From NCBI RefSeq assembly GCF_021442385.1, contig NZ_MUZA01000009.1:62001-126000 (forward strand): DNA of 64,000 bases, written 5' to 3'. This document shows positions 1 to 8,101 of the stretch, piece by piece (the stretch's first letter is position 1; each line of letters begins with the position of its first letter). The notes under the pieces were generated by a model. The model searched no databases and was not told where the DNA came from. It worked only from the letters and a program-made list of their open reading frames with translations. The position numbers and the translations under genes were made by a program. This stretch comes from Micromonospora sp. MH99. GTDB lineage: Bacteria; Actinomycetota; Actinomycetes; Mycobacteriales; Micromonosporaceae.

Positions 1-79
1 GCTCGGGAAGCATGGAGCCGTCAGTGGGCGGGTCGATCGGCTGGTCGTCGTCGTGGGGCGCGGTGCGCGGGCGGGCCAT
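1..79 (-). CDS. N-terminal fragment of an unidentified protein, cut by the window edge
   Basis: About 26 codons can be read from an ATG at 79 leftward (MARPRTAPHDDDQPIDPP...), and then the window ends. The stretch is Asp/Pro-rich and looks disordered, so no family can be named. It would be the third gene in line after the receiver-reductase fusion and histidine kinase, separated from the kinase by about 107 nt with no obvious gene. The upstream RBS is weak, so the start is uncertain. Confidence 0.3.
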   Translation of the reverse strand, partial: MARPRTAPHDDDQPIDPPTDGSMLPE

Positions 80-186
80 CGAGTCCACGGACGCTCCTCG
101 GGGGGGCGGGAAGCACGAACGCCGCCCGAGACTACTGCCAGCGACCGCCTGATGTCTTTAGGTAGTCGGCGCGTCGTACGGGTGTT

Positions 187-1626
187 TCACACAGTCGGCG
201 CGACGTCCTCGGTGATCGGCAGCAGCACCCGGAACGTGGTGTTCCCGGGCTCGGTCTCCACGCGGATGTCGCCGTGGTGCTTCTTGACCACGATCCGGTA
301 CGAGATGTCCAGCCCCAGACCCGTGCCGGCGCCGACCGGCTTGGTGGTGAAGAACGGCTCGAAGATGCGCGGACGCACCTCGGGCGGGATACCGGGACCG
401 GTGTCCGTGATCTCCACCGCCAGCAGCTCGCCGACCCGGCCGGTGCGGACGGTCAGCACGCCCTTCTCCCCCATCGCGCCCAACGCGTTGTCGATCAGGT
501 TCGTCCACACCTGGTTCAGCTCGGCCGCGTACGCCGGGATCGGCGGGAGCGACCTGTCGTACTCCCGGACGAGCTTGACCTCGGCGGGGACCTTGCCCTT
601 GAACATGACAAGCGTGGCGTCGAGCAGGTCGTGCACGTCCACCACCCGGTGCGGGGCGCGGTCCAACTGGGAGTACTGCTTGGCGGCGCCCACCAGACCC
701 GAGATCCGGGTCACCGCGTCGCCGATCTCCCGCATCAGCAGCTCGGTGTCGACGGTGTAGGACAGCCACCGCACCGCGGCCTCCAGGTCCGCCGGGCCGA
801 CGGCCGCCTTCACCTGAGCGAGCCAGGCCGCGTCGAGACCCCCGCCGACCAGGATGGGCGCCAGGTCCCAGGCGCCGCCCACCCCGTGCTCCTCCAGCCA
901 GTCGGTGAGGACGTCCTCGGCGTCGGCGGTGGCCACCGGGCTCAACTTCGGCGCGGTCGCCACCCGGGCCACCGCCTCCTCCTGCAACGCGACAAGCCCG
1001 TGCAGCGCCCGGCCGTCGAGCCGACCGTCGGCGATCATCGCGAGCTTGTGCCGCATCCCCGCGACCCGGTCGCGCAGCACCGACGTGGCCCGCACCGCCG
1101 CCGCGGCCGGATTGTTCAGCTCGTGGGTCAGCCCCGCCGAGAGCGAGCCGAGCGCCAGCAGCCGCTCCCGCTCGCCGACGATGGTCTGGCTGTCCCGCAT
1201 GCCGAAGAACAGCCCCTCCAGCAGGTGCATCGGCATCGGGAACCAGGACCGCAGGGCGTACGCGAAGTCCTCCGCCGGCAGCACGAAGAAGTCCGAGTCG
1301 ACCACCGCCCGCAGACTGTTGCGGTAGGTCTGCTCGACCTGGTCACCCAGGTACGCCTGGGTGGCGCCGCCGTACACCCCGGGCTGGTCGGTCCGGCTGA
1401 CCTCGACGTCGTCGCCACGGACCTGACGGCTCAACGCCACCGCGCCGCGCAGCAGCACGAAGAAGCAGGTGGCGGCCTCCCCCTCGCCGTACACGAGGGT
1501 GCCGCCGGCCCGCTGCTCCACCCGGCCGTGCTCGACCAGCCAGTCGAGCTGTTCGTCGTCGAGCGCCTCGAACAGGAACAGGGCACGCAGCTGCGCGGGC
1601 GTCGCCCGCTCCGACGGGATGGTCAT
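187..1626 (-). CDS. Sensor histidine kinase with N-terminal cyclic-nucleotide-binding-like domain
   Basis: 479 residues. Residues about 12-130 look like a Crp/cNMP-binding beta-barrel. A HisKA-type dimerisation helix follows with the H-box AGLTHELNNP (His168 the likely phospho-acceptor). The C-terminal ATPase domain shows the N-box NLIDNALGAMGE, the G1 box DTGPGIP and the FEPFFTTK...GTGLGL boxes. There are no membrane segments, so this is a soluble sensor. It lies 55 nt downstream of the receiver/thioredoxin-reductase-like fusion gene on the same strand, and that gap is mostly the dispersed repeat. The neighbour's receiver domain is the obvious phosphotransfer partner (inference). The ATG at 1626 is preceded by an AAGGAG-type site at the edge of the repeat. 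What the N-terminal domain binds cannot be told from sequence. Confidence 0.88.
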   Translation of the reverse strand: MTIPSERATPAQLRALFLFEALDDEQLDWLVEHGRVEQRAGGTLVYGEGEAATCFFVLLRGAVALSRQVRGDDVEVSRTDQPGVYGGATQAYLGDQVEQTYRNSLRAVVDSDFFVLPAEDFAYALRSWFPMPMHLLEGLFFGMRDSQTIVGERERLLALGSLSAGLTHELNNPAAAAVRATSVLRDRVAGMRHKLAMIADGRLDGRALHGLVALQEEAVARVATAPKLSPVATADAEDVLTDWLEEHGVGGAWDLAPILVGGGLDAAWLAQVKAAVGPADLEAAVRWLSYTVDTELLMREIGDAVTRISGLVGAAKQYSQLDRAPHRVVDVHDLLDATLVMFKGKVPAEVKLVREYDRSLPPIPAYAAELNQVWTNLIDNALGAMGEKGVLTVRTGRVGELLAVEITDTGPGIPPEVRPRIFEPFFTTKPVGAGTGLGLDISYRIVVKKHHGDIRVETEPGNTTFRVLLPITEDVAPTV

Positions 1627-1634
1627 CGGGTCTC

Positions 1635-1690
1635 CTTCGTTCGCGACTGCGGGGCTCGCAGAACCGGCTCACTCCTCGCGCTCACTGGGC
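1635..1690. repeat. Dispersed intercistronic repeat, single copy
   Basis: A 56-nt stretch filling the gap between the stop of the receiver-reductase gene (stop codon 1682-1684 lies inside the element) and the start of the histidine kinase. It matches 54 of 56 positions of the tandem element at 46181-46300. In both places it lies stop-to-start between co-directional genes in the same orientation relative to transcription. It can fold into a short hairpin around CTGCG...CGCAG. I associate this element with Micromonospora genomes from memory; that is not checked here. Confidence 0.8.
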
Positions 1691-3340
1691 CTCCAGGTAA
1701 CGGTGCACGAGCGAGACGGCCATCGCGCCCTCGCCGACGGCCGAGGCGACCCGCTTGACCGACTCGGCACGGACGTCTCCGGCGGCGAACACCCCCGGCA
1801 CGCTGGTCTCCAGGTGGTACGGGTCGCGCGACAGCGACCACCCGGCCGGGCGCCGGCCACCGCTCAACAGGTCCGGGCCGGTGACGATGAAGCCACGCCC
1901 GTCGCGGACGAGCACGCCGTCGAGCCAGTCCGTGCGGGGCTCGGCGCCGATGAAGATGAACAGCCAGGAGGTGTCGACCGTGCGGGCCTGCCCGGTGCGG
2001 GTGTCGCAGAGGTTGAGCTGTTGCAGGTGGCCCTGCCCGCCTGCGCCGACGACCGCCGTGTGCGGGTGCACGGTGATCCGGTCGATGCGTTCCAGCTGGT
2101 CGATCAGGTACCGCGACATCGACGCCGTGAGGTCCGCGCCGCGGATCAGCAGGTGGACGCGGGCGGCGTACCGGGAGAAGTGCACGGCGGCCTGGCCGGC
2201 CGAGTTGGCCCCACCCACGATGTAGACGTCCTGGTCGACACAGCTGGGCGCCTCGGTGGCGGCGGCACCGTAGAACACCCCCCGGCCGGTGAAGTCGGCC
2301 AGGCCGGGCGCGTCGAGCACCCGGTAGGAGACCCCGGTGGCCAGCACCACCGTGTGCGCGGCGATCTCGCTGCCGTCGCCGAAACGCAGCAGCCGGGCCC
2401 CGCCGGCCTCGCTCAGGCCGACCACCTCCCGGGCGCTGAGCAGCTCGGCGCCGAACTTCACCGCCTGCCGTCGGGCCCGGTCGGTCAACTGCGCGCCGGA
2501 GACGCCGTCCGGGAAACCCAGGTAGTTCTCGATCCGGCTGCTCTGCCCGGCCTGCCCGCCGGTCGCCCGCCGCTCCACGAGCACGGTGCGCAGCCCCTCC
2601 GACGCGCCGTACACGGCCGAGCCCAGGCCCGCCGGACCGCCGCCGATCACCACCAGGTCGTAGAAGTCGGACGCCGGCACCACTGTCAACCCGGCCAGCG
2701 CGGCCAGCTCGGTCTCGTTGGGGGCCACCAGGGCCTTGCCCTCGGCGGTCACCACCAGGGGTACGTCCGCCTCGGTGGCCCCGGCCGCGTCGAGCAGGCG
2801 GGCGCCCTCCGGGTCGTCGGACAACAACCAGCGGTACGGCACGAGGTTGCGGGCCAGGAAGTCGCGGACCTTGAACGACGGCGCCGACCAGCGGTGCCCG
2901 ACGACCCGGATCTCGACGCTCGTCGCGTCCGGGGTGACCGACCACGCCTCCAGCAGGCCGTCGACCACCGGGTACAGCTTCTCCTCCGGCGGGTGCCACG
3001 GCTTGAGCAGGTAGTGGTCCAGGTCGACCACGTTGATCGCCTCGATCGCCGCGTCGGTGTCGGCGTACGCGGTGAGCAGCACCCGGCGCGCGGCGGGGAA
3101 GATGTCCATCGCGGCTTCGAGGAACTCGACGCCTGTCATCTCCGGCATCCGGTGGTCGGCCAGCAGCAGCGCCACCTGCTCGCCGCGCAGCTTGACCTCC
3201 CGCAGCGCGTCCAGCGCCTCCGGCCCGGAGGCGGCCCGCAGCACCCGGTAACGGTCGCCGTAGCGGCGCCGGATGTCCCGGGCCACGGCGCGGGACACCG
3301 CGGGATCGTCGTCGACGGTCAGGATCACCGGGTTTGCCAT
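1682..3340 (-). CDS. Fused response-regulator receiver and thioredoxin-reductase-like flavoprotein
   Basis: 552 residues from the ATG at 3340 (MANPVILTVDDD), chosen because the receiver domain starts there. Receiver domain, residues 1-125: acidic pocket DDD, phospho-acceptor Asp62 in ADHRMPEMTG, Lys113 in LLKPW. Residues about 135-215 resemble a thioredoxin/glutaredoxin-like spacer. From about 225 comes an FAD/NAD(P) reductase with GGGPAG, a second nucleotide motif IVGGANSAGQ, and a C-terminal FAAGDVR FAD motif. Where bacterial thioredoxin reductases carry the redox CxxC, this protein reads YGAAATEAPSC, so the disulfide centre is missing and classic thioredoxin reduction is unlikely. Its partner is the cNMP-domain histidine kinase just downstream. 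The output is probably a phosphorylation-controlled redox or NAD(P)H-sensing function (inference). Confidence 0.88.
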   Translation of the reverse strand: MANPVILTVDDDPAVSRAVARDIRRRYGDRYRVLRAASGPEALDALREVKLRGEQVALLLADHRMPEMTGVEFLEAAMDIFPAARRVLLTAYADTDAAIEAINVVDLDHYLLKPWHPPEEKLYPVVDGLLEAWSVTPDATSVEIRVVGHRWSAPSFKVRDFLARNLVPYRWLLSDDPEGARLLDAAGATEADVPLVVTAEGKALVAPNETELAALAGLTVVPASDFYDLVVIGGGPAGLGSAVYGASEGLRTVLVERRATGGQAGQSSRIENYLGFPDGVSGAQLTDRARRQAVKFGAELLSAREVVGLSEAGGARLLRFGDGSEIAAHTVVLATGVSYRVLDAPGLADFTGRGVFYGAAATEAPSCVDQDVYIVGGANSAGQAAVHFSRYAARVHLLIRGADLTASMSRYLIDQLERIDRITVHPHTAVVGAGGQGHLQQLNLCDTRTGQARTVDTSWLFIFIGAEPRTDWLDGVLVRDGRGFIVTGPDLLSGGRRPAGWSLSRDPYHLETSVPGVFAAGDVRAESVKRVASAVGEGAMAVSLVHRYLEAQ

Positions 3341-3441
3341 GGCGCCAATAGAACCACCCCGCAGGGCCCGGTCGCACCACCGCGTGGGCACCGACGCAGG
3401 CGTGAGAAGGTCCGGGACGGGTAAGCGGCACCGCCGCGGGC

Positions 3442-3477
3442 GGTGTGCGACCGCCGACCCGCCGGCGGTCGCACACC
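3442..3477. other. Perfect 15-bp inverted repeat in a divergent promoter/leader
   Basis: GGTGTGCGACCGCCG (3442-3456), a 6-nt loop, then its exact reverse complement (3463-3477). It lies between the divergent reductase-fusion gene and the membrane hydrolase, ending only 12 nt before the latter's ATG and abutting its G-rich RBS. It is too close to the start codon to be a terminator for either flanking gene. It could be an operator, or a leader hairpin that affects ribosome access. Confidence 0.6.
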
Positions 3478-3489
3478 TCCGGGGGGCTG

Positions 3490-5745
3490 ATGACGGACGC
3501 GTCGCCGACCGAACCGACGACGTCGGGTCGAGTCGTGGAGCTGCGGGTGCACGGCGTCTCCGGGGCGGGCGCCGACCAGGTCCTCAACCGGCCGTACGTG
3601 CACCAGGTCGCCGGGGACCGCAGCGGCGGGTTCTTCCGCCCCCGACCGGGCTACCCGGACTCGACCGGTACGGACGGGGTGACGCTGGAGGCGTACCGCT
3701 GGAGCGACCTGCCGTCCGGTACGGCCGTACGGACGCTGTCGCTGGTGTTCCTGTTGCCGTTCATGCTCTGCAACGTGGCGCTCTGGATGCGCCCGGAGAG
3801 CCTGCCGGGGAAACACGTGATCGTCGCGCTGTGTCGGGTGCTCGCGCTCACCCTGACGATGCTCTACGTGCTCTCCATCGTCGGGATGGCGGTGGACCTC
3901 ATCGCCTGGCGCTGCATGGGCACGCCGGCCTGCACGGCCGGACGGAACTGGCTGTCCTGGCTCGGCGGGCGTCCGCCCGGGGTACGGCTGGGTGTGTCCG
4001 CCCTGGCACCGGTCGCCGCGATCGGGATCGTGTGGTGGCTCGGCGCGCGCCCGAGCCACTCGTTCGACGCCTTTCGCACCGGGGCGACCCAGGAGACCTC
4101 CGTCCAGCAGTTGAGCGCGGTCGGCCAGTGGGACGGGACCCCGGTGGTGGGACGGCTGCGCTCGGTGCACGTCGCGGCCGCGTTCGCGACGCTGGACGGC
4201 AGCCTGCTCGCCGCCTGGGACAGCGAGAACGAGTCGTTGGTGCGGGCAACGCTGGCGGTGGCGACCGGGGCCGTTCTGCTCACCTGCGTGGTGATGCTGA
4301 CGAGGGTGCGGGGCATGGACCGCCCCAGCCCGGTGCCCCGGCTGGAGGCGGCCACGCGCGGGCTGCGCACGATCGCCTGCGGCCTGACGATCCTGGTGAT
4401 CGCGTACACCCTGACCAGCCGCGAGCCGTGGCCGCAGAGCAGGATGCTGCCCGGCTACAGCGCCACCGTGGCCTGGTTGTTCGTCAGCCAGACCGTCCTG
4501 CTGGTGATCCTCGCGGCGGTGGTGATCTGGGTGCGCGGCAGTAGGCGACGCGCCGACGGGAAGCGGCTTTCCCGGCTGCGCGCGCTGGGCTCTCCGGTGT
4601 TCGTCACGATCGCCGCCGGGCTCGCGGTGGCGTTCTCCGCCGAGTTGGTCTACCGGGTTGCCGACGTGTTGGACCGCGGCGGCGGGCCCACCGCGCCGGA
4701 AGCCTTCAGCCCGCCACTGGCGTACAAGTGGGCGATCTTCGGGTTTTTCCTGGCAGTGCTGGCCGCGCTGCTGGTGGGCGTGGTGGCAACCGTGGCGACC
4801 CGTCCCAGCCGGTGGCGGGCCGCGCGGGCGATCGTGGCCGCCGACTTCCCGGACGCACCGCCGGAGGCGGGGGCGCGGCTGCGCCGGGTCGAGCAGGCGG
4901 TGGCGCGGGCCCGGTTCACCGAACGGCTGGAGCCCCTCACCGTCGTCTACGCCGGCTCCGCCGCGCTAGGACTGGCCACCAGTTTCCTCGGCCTGCTCCA
5001 GATCTACCCCGGGGACGTGTTCGAGCAGTACGTCGGTGTGCCCGACAGCTTCGTCAACTTCCTCATCGGGGCGGGCAGCTACACGATCGCCGCGATCCTG
5101 GTCGGGCTCGTGATCGGCGGCATCTTCGCGTACCGGACGGCCGGGTTCCGCCGGTACGTGGGCGTTCTGTGGGACCTGGGCACCTTCTGGCCCCGGGGGG
5201 CGCACCCCTTCGCTCCACCCTGCTACGCCGAGCGGGCCGTGCCGGAGCTGACCAAGCGGATCACCTACCTCGTGGACCAGGGCGCGGGGGTGCTGCTGGC
5301 GGGGCACAGCCACGGCTCGGTGCTGCTCGCGGCCACGCTGCTGCAACTGCCGCCGCGGGTCACCGACCGGGTCGCCCTGCTCACCTACGGGTCGCCGCTG
5401 AGCCGGCTGTACTCGCGCCTGTTCCCCGCCTACGTCGACGAGTCGTCGCTGCGGGAGATCGGCGAGCGCGTCGGCTGGCGCTGGGTGAACCTGTGGCGCG
5501 ACACCGACCCGATCGGCGGGTGGATGTTCGCTCCGCACCGGCCCGGGGACACCGGAACGCTCACCGGGCCGGAGACGGCGGTGGACCGCCGGTTGACCGA
5601 CCCGCAGGGCGTGATGCCGCCGCCCAGCGACAGCGTGCCGCCGCCGATCCTGGGCCACTGGCCGTGCGAGTCACAGGAGGAGTTCACGCAGGCGGTGCGG
5701 GACCTGGCCGGGCGGCTGCGCGCACAGCGCCGGACGACGGACTGA
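3490..5745 (+). CDS. Polytopic membrane protein with C-terminal alpha/beta-hydrolase-like domain
   Basis: 751 residues. The N-terminus ([12 protein letters not shown]) has the small-residue pattern seen at the start of hydrolase-fold lipase-like proteins. About ten hydrophobic segments follow (e.g. [46 protein letters not shown]). After the last one, near residue 600, the sequence [18 protein letters not shown] carries a G-H-S-H-G nucleophile elbow typical of esterases/lipases. A later stretch around WRDTDPIGG could supply the acid residue. The start at 3490 is favoured by the CCGGGGGG RBS. The gene stands alone and ends 25 nt before smpB. Substrate unknown. It is a conserved type in actinomycetes to my recollection but functionally undescribed. 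Confidence 0.72.
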   Translation: MTDASPTEPTTSGRVVELRVHGVSGAGADQVLNRPYVHQVAGDRSGGFFRPRPGYPDSTGTDGVTLEAYRWSDLPSGTAVRTLSLVFLLPFMLCNVALWMRPESLPGKHVIVALCRVLALTLTMLYVLSIVGMAVDLIAWRCMGTPACTAGRNWLSWLGGRPPGVRLGVSALAPVAAIGIVWWLGARPSHSFDAFRTGATQETSVQQLSAVGQWDGTPVVGRLRSVHVAAAFATLDGSLLAAWDSENESLVRATLAVATGAVLLTCVVMLTRVRGMDRPSPVPRLEAATRGLRTIACGLTILVIAYTLTSREPWPQSRMLPGYSATVAWLFVSQTVLLVILAAVVIWVRGSRRRADGKRLSRLRALGSPVFVTIAAGLAVAFSAELVYRVADVLDRGGGPTAPEAFSPPLAYKWAIFGFFLAVLAALLVGVVATVATRPSRWRAARAIVAADFPDAPPEAGARLRRVEQAVARARFTERLEPLTVVYAGSAALGLATSFLGLLQIYPGDVFEQYVGVPDSFVNFLIGAGSYTIAAILVGLVIGGIFAYRTAGFRRYVGVLWDLGTFWPRGAHPFAPPCYAERAVPELTKRITYLVDQGAGVLLAGHSHGSVLLAATLLQLPPRVTDRVALLTYGSPLSRLYSRLFPAYVDESSLREIGERVGWRWVNLWRDTDPIGGWMFAPHRPGDTGTLTGPETAVDRRLTDPQGVMPPPSDSVPPPILGHWPCESQEEFTQAVRDLAGRLRAQRRTTD

Positions 5746-5770
5746 GGCGGCGGCCGGATATCGTCGCCGG

Positions 5771-6262
5771 GTGAGCCCGTCCAAGCAGCCCGAGCGTCGA
5801 CTGATCGCCTCGAACAAGAAGGCCCGGCACGAGTACACCGTGCTGCGCACGTACGAGGCGGGCATCGTGCTGGTCGGCACCGAGGTGAAGTCGCTGCGCG
5901 AGGGGCGGGCGTCGCTTGTCGACGCGTTCGCCCACGAACGCGACGGCGAGATCGTGCTGTACGGGCTGCACATCGCCGAGTACAGCTACGGCACGTGGAC
6001 CAACCACGCGCCGCGCCGCAACCGCAAGCTGCTGCTGCACCGCTCCGAGATCAGCCGGATTTTGGAGAAGGTTCGCGAGGGCGGGGTGACGCTGGTGCCG
6101 TTGTCGATGTACTTCGACAACGGCTGGGCCAAGGTCGAGCTGGCCCTGGCCAAGGGCAAGCGCGCGTACGACAAGCGCCAGACCCTCGCCGAGCGGGACG
6201 CCAACCGCGAGATCGCCAGGGAGCTGGGCCGGCACCTGAAGGGCCACCCCCGCCGCCCCTGA
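5771..6262 (+). CDS. smpB: SsrA-binding protein SmpB
   Basis: 163 residues from a GTG start. It binds tmRNA and delivers it to stalled ribosomes for trans-translation. Hallmarks: [12 protein letters not shown] near the N-terminus, [19 protein letters not shown], the [22 protein letters not shown] segment (central RNA-binding face), [21 protein letters not shown], and the basic C-terminal tail [20 protein letters not shown] that enters the ribosomal mRNA channel. Length is normal for the family. No tmRNA gene is recognisable in the window on either side, so ssrA must be elsewhere. Confidence 0.97.
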   Translation: MSPSKQPERRLIASNKKARHEYTVLRTYEAGIVLVGTEVKSLREGRASLVDAFAHERDGEIVLYGLHIAEYSYGTWTNHAPRRNRKLLLHRSEISRILEKVREGGVTLVPLSMYFDNGWAKVELALAKGKRAYDKRQTLAERDANREIARELGRHLKGHPRRP

Positions 6263-6343
6263 TCGGCATGTCTCCGCGCGGCACGCCGCGCCACCGTTGA
6301 CGACGTCGGCAGGGCGTGGTGTGCTCACTTCAACGCCGTTAAT

Positions 6344-6362
6344 GAAAACGGTAGTCGTTTCC
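6344..6362. promoter_or_regulatory. Imperfect dyad upstream of the 6380 gene, metalloregulator-like
   Basis: GAAAACG, 5 nt, CGTTTCC forms an AT-richer 7-5-7 imperfect inverted repeat 18 nt before the start codon, in otherwise GC-rich DNA. The TGAAAACG...CGTTT pattern is loosely reminiscent of Fur/Zur-type boxes. The assignment to a metal regulator is only a resemblance. Confidence 0.35.
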
Positions 6363-6379
6363 GAATGCGGAGGAGAATC

Positions 6380-6772
6380 ATGTCGCTCACTGTCCCGCCA
6401 GCCCTGCTGCACGCCGCCGAGCGCGGCCCCGTCGACGACGAGGAGTTCATCGCCTGCGTCCGCGACTCCCTGCCGTACGCCTGGGCCACCGTCAGCCGGG
6501 TGGTGGCCGACCTCGACGCCCGCGACGCCGACCTGGCCGACAACACCGTCCCGCCACCCACCGACGAGGATCGGGGTCAGCTGTTGCGGGCACTCGCGAG
6601 CGACGCCATCCGCGCCGGCTTGGAGCGACACTTCGGTGTCCGGCTGGCCTTTCAGAACTGCCACCGCGTCGCCGCGTTCCGACCGTCGGCCGTCGACGGG
6701 GAGCGCTACCGCCGCTTCGTGTCGACCCGCGGCCAACTGCTGAACCAGTCCCCCGGACTACGCAACTGCTGA
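6380..6772 (+). CDS. Conserved actinobacterial protein, SCO5389-like
   Basis: 130 residues. Start at the ATG at 6380 behind a strong GGAGGAGA site. Features: N-terminus SLTVPPALLHAAERGPVDD, a central QLLRALASDAIRAGLERHFG helix, then LAFQNCHRVAAF and a C-terminal RGQLLNQSPGLRNC. I recognise this as the family represented by Streptomyces coelicolor SCO5389 (from memory), which has no established function. No signal peptide or membrane segment. Conserved Cys residues at NCHR and the C-terminus could be functional. A dyad sits directly upstream. Confidence 0.75.
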   Translation: MSLTVPPALLHAAERGPVDDEEFIACVRDSLPYAWATVSRVVADLDARDADLADNTVPPPTDEDRGQLLRALASDAIRAGLERHFGVRLAFQNCHRVAAFRPSAVDGERYRRFVSTRGQLLNQSPGLRNC

Positions 6773-6876
6773 CCCCCGCCCGCGGTGGGACGGGCCCGGA
6801 CCGGCCCGTCCCGCCGCAGGTGCGGCACGAGAAGCCCCCTCTCGTACGCAGAAACGAGCGCAGTGCCGGCTTCCTG

Positions 6877-6890
6877 CCCGCATCTGCGGG
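6877..6890. promoter_or_regulatory. Perfect 6-2-6 inverted repeat in the mod operon promoter region
   Basis: CCCGCA-TC-TGCGGG ends 15 nt before the GTG of the HTH-TOBE gene, overlapping where the promoter should be (a TAGGGT -10-like hexamer follows at 6894-6899). A site of this kind could be the operator for the molybdate regulator encoded next. Not demonstrated. Confidence 0.4.
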
Positions 6891-6905
6891 GGCTAGGGTG
6901 GCCCG

Positions 6906-7322
6906 GTGACGATGTTCCGCATCGGCGAGGCCGCCGACCTGCTCGGCGTCAGCGCCGACACGATCCGCCGCTGGGTGGACGCCGGGCGGTTGCCCGCCGG
7001 GCGCGACGAGCACGGCCACCGCGTCATCGACGGCGTCGACCTCGCGGCGTTCGCCCGCTCGCACGCCGCCGACCCAGACGCGGGAGCGGAGTTCTCCTCC
7101 GCCCGCAACCGGCTGCGCGGCATCGTCGTCGACGTCCGCAAGGACACGGTGATGGCTCAGGTGGACATCCAGGCCGGCCCGTTCCGGGTCGTGTCGCTGA
7201 TGAGCCGGGAGGCGGTGGACGATCTCGACCTCCAGGTCGGGTCGATGGCCGTCGCGGTGATCAAGTCGACGACAGTGGTGGTGGAGCGGGCCACGCCCAC
7301 CCGGGCGAGGGTCGGCGGGTGA
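6906..7322 (+). CDS. MerR-like HTH regulator with a molybdate-binding TOBE (Mop) domain
   Basis: 138 residues, GTG start (an internal ATG 6 nt later is also possible). Residues 3-50 form an excisionase/MerR-type winged helix: FRIGEAADLLGVSADTIRRW followed by a wing. Residues 68-135 are a single Mop/TOBE domain (ARNRLRGIVVDVRKD...VDIQAGPFRVVSLMSREA...VGSMAVAVIKSTTVVVER), the fold that binds molybdate oxyanions. It overlaps modA by 4 nt (GTGA), so it is co-transcribed with the transporter it presumably controls. The architecture is a compact alternative to E. coli ModE, which has two TOBE domains. Confidence 0.88.
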   Translation: MTMFRIGEAADLLGVSADTIRRWVDAGRLPAGRDEHGHRVIDGVDLAAFARSHAADPDAGAEFSSARNRLRGIVVDVRKDTVMAQVDIQAGPFRVVSLMSREAVDDLDLQVGSMAVAVIKSTTVVVERATPTRARVGG

Positions 7323-8101
7323 GCGGCCGGAGCGTGCTGGCGACGCTGACGGCGATCGCCGTACTGGCACTGACCGGCTGCGGCGGAGGCGACGACCCGG
7401 CGGGCGACGACGCCGACGGCCGGGTCACCGGCACGGTGACCGTGTTCGCCGCCGCCTCGCTGACCGAGTCGTTCACCCGGATCGTCAGCGACTTCGAGGC
7501 CGCCAACCCGGGCGTCACCGTCACCCTCAACCTCGCCGGCAGCTCCGCCCTGGCCAATCAGATCAACCAGGGCGCCCCGGCGGACGTCTTCGCCTCGGCC
7601 GCGCAGAAGAACATGGCGACGGTGACCGAGGCCGGTAACGCCGAGGGCACACCGAGCGTCTTCGCCCGCAACCAGTTGGTGATCGCGGTGCCCGGCGGCA
7701 ATCCGCGGGGCGTGACCGGGCTGGCGGATCTGGCCCGTCCGGGGGTGAAGGTGGCGCTCTGCGCCGACCAGGTGCCGTGCGGCGCGGCGGCACGAACCGC
7801 CCTGACCGCGGCCGGCGTCGCGTTGACCCCGGTCACGTTGGAGCAGGACGTCAAGGGGGCGCTCGCCAAGGTGAAGCTCGGCGAGGTCGACGCGGCCCTG
7901 GTCTACCGCACGGACGCCCGCGCGGCGAGCGCCGACGTGACCGGAGTCGAGTTTCCCGAGTCGGCGCGGGCGGTCAACGACTATCCGATCGTCGCGCTGA
8001 AGGACGCGCCGAATCCGGCCGGCGCGCGGGCCTTCGTCGCGTACGTCCGCTCGACGCCGGCACAGGCGGTCCTCGCCGGGGCCGGGTTCCAGGCGCCGTG
8101 A
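7319..8101 (+). CDS. modA: Molybdate ABC transporter substrate-binding lipoprotein ModA
   Basis: 260 residues. The signal sequence has a lipobox ALTGC, giving a lipid-anchored Cys, then an acidic GDDPAGDD linker. The binding domain shows VTVFAAASLTESF (first oxyanion loop), NLAGSSALANQINQGAPADVFASA, and a C-terminal VNDYPIVALKDAPNP typical of ModA. Start is the GTG at 7319, overlapping the TOBE regulator stop. Its stop overlaps modB by 4 nt. It captures molybdate or tungstate outside the membrane and hands it to ModB. Confidence 0.95.
   Translation: MSGRSVLATLTAIAVLALTGCGGGDDPAGDDADGRVTGTVTVFAAASLTESFTRIVSDFEAANPGVTVTLNLAGSSALANQINQGAPADVFASAAQKNMATVTEAGNAEGTPSVFARNQLVIAVPGGNPRGVTGLADLARPGVKVALCADQVPCGAAARTALTAAGVALTPVTLEQDVKGALAKVKLGEVDAALVYRTDARAASADVTGVEFPESARAVNDYPIVALKDAPNPAGARAFVAYVRSTPAQAVLAGAGFQAP

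Noticed and set aside
5746-6380. tmRNA gene near smpB
   Set aside because: No tmRNA 5' acceptor sequence, tag reading frame or CCA-adjacent T-loop could be recognised around smpB.
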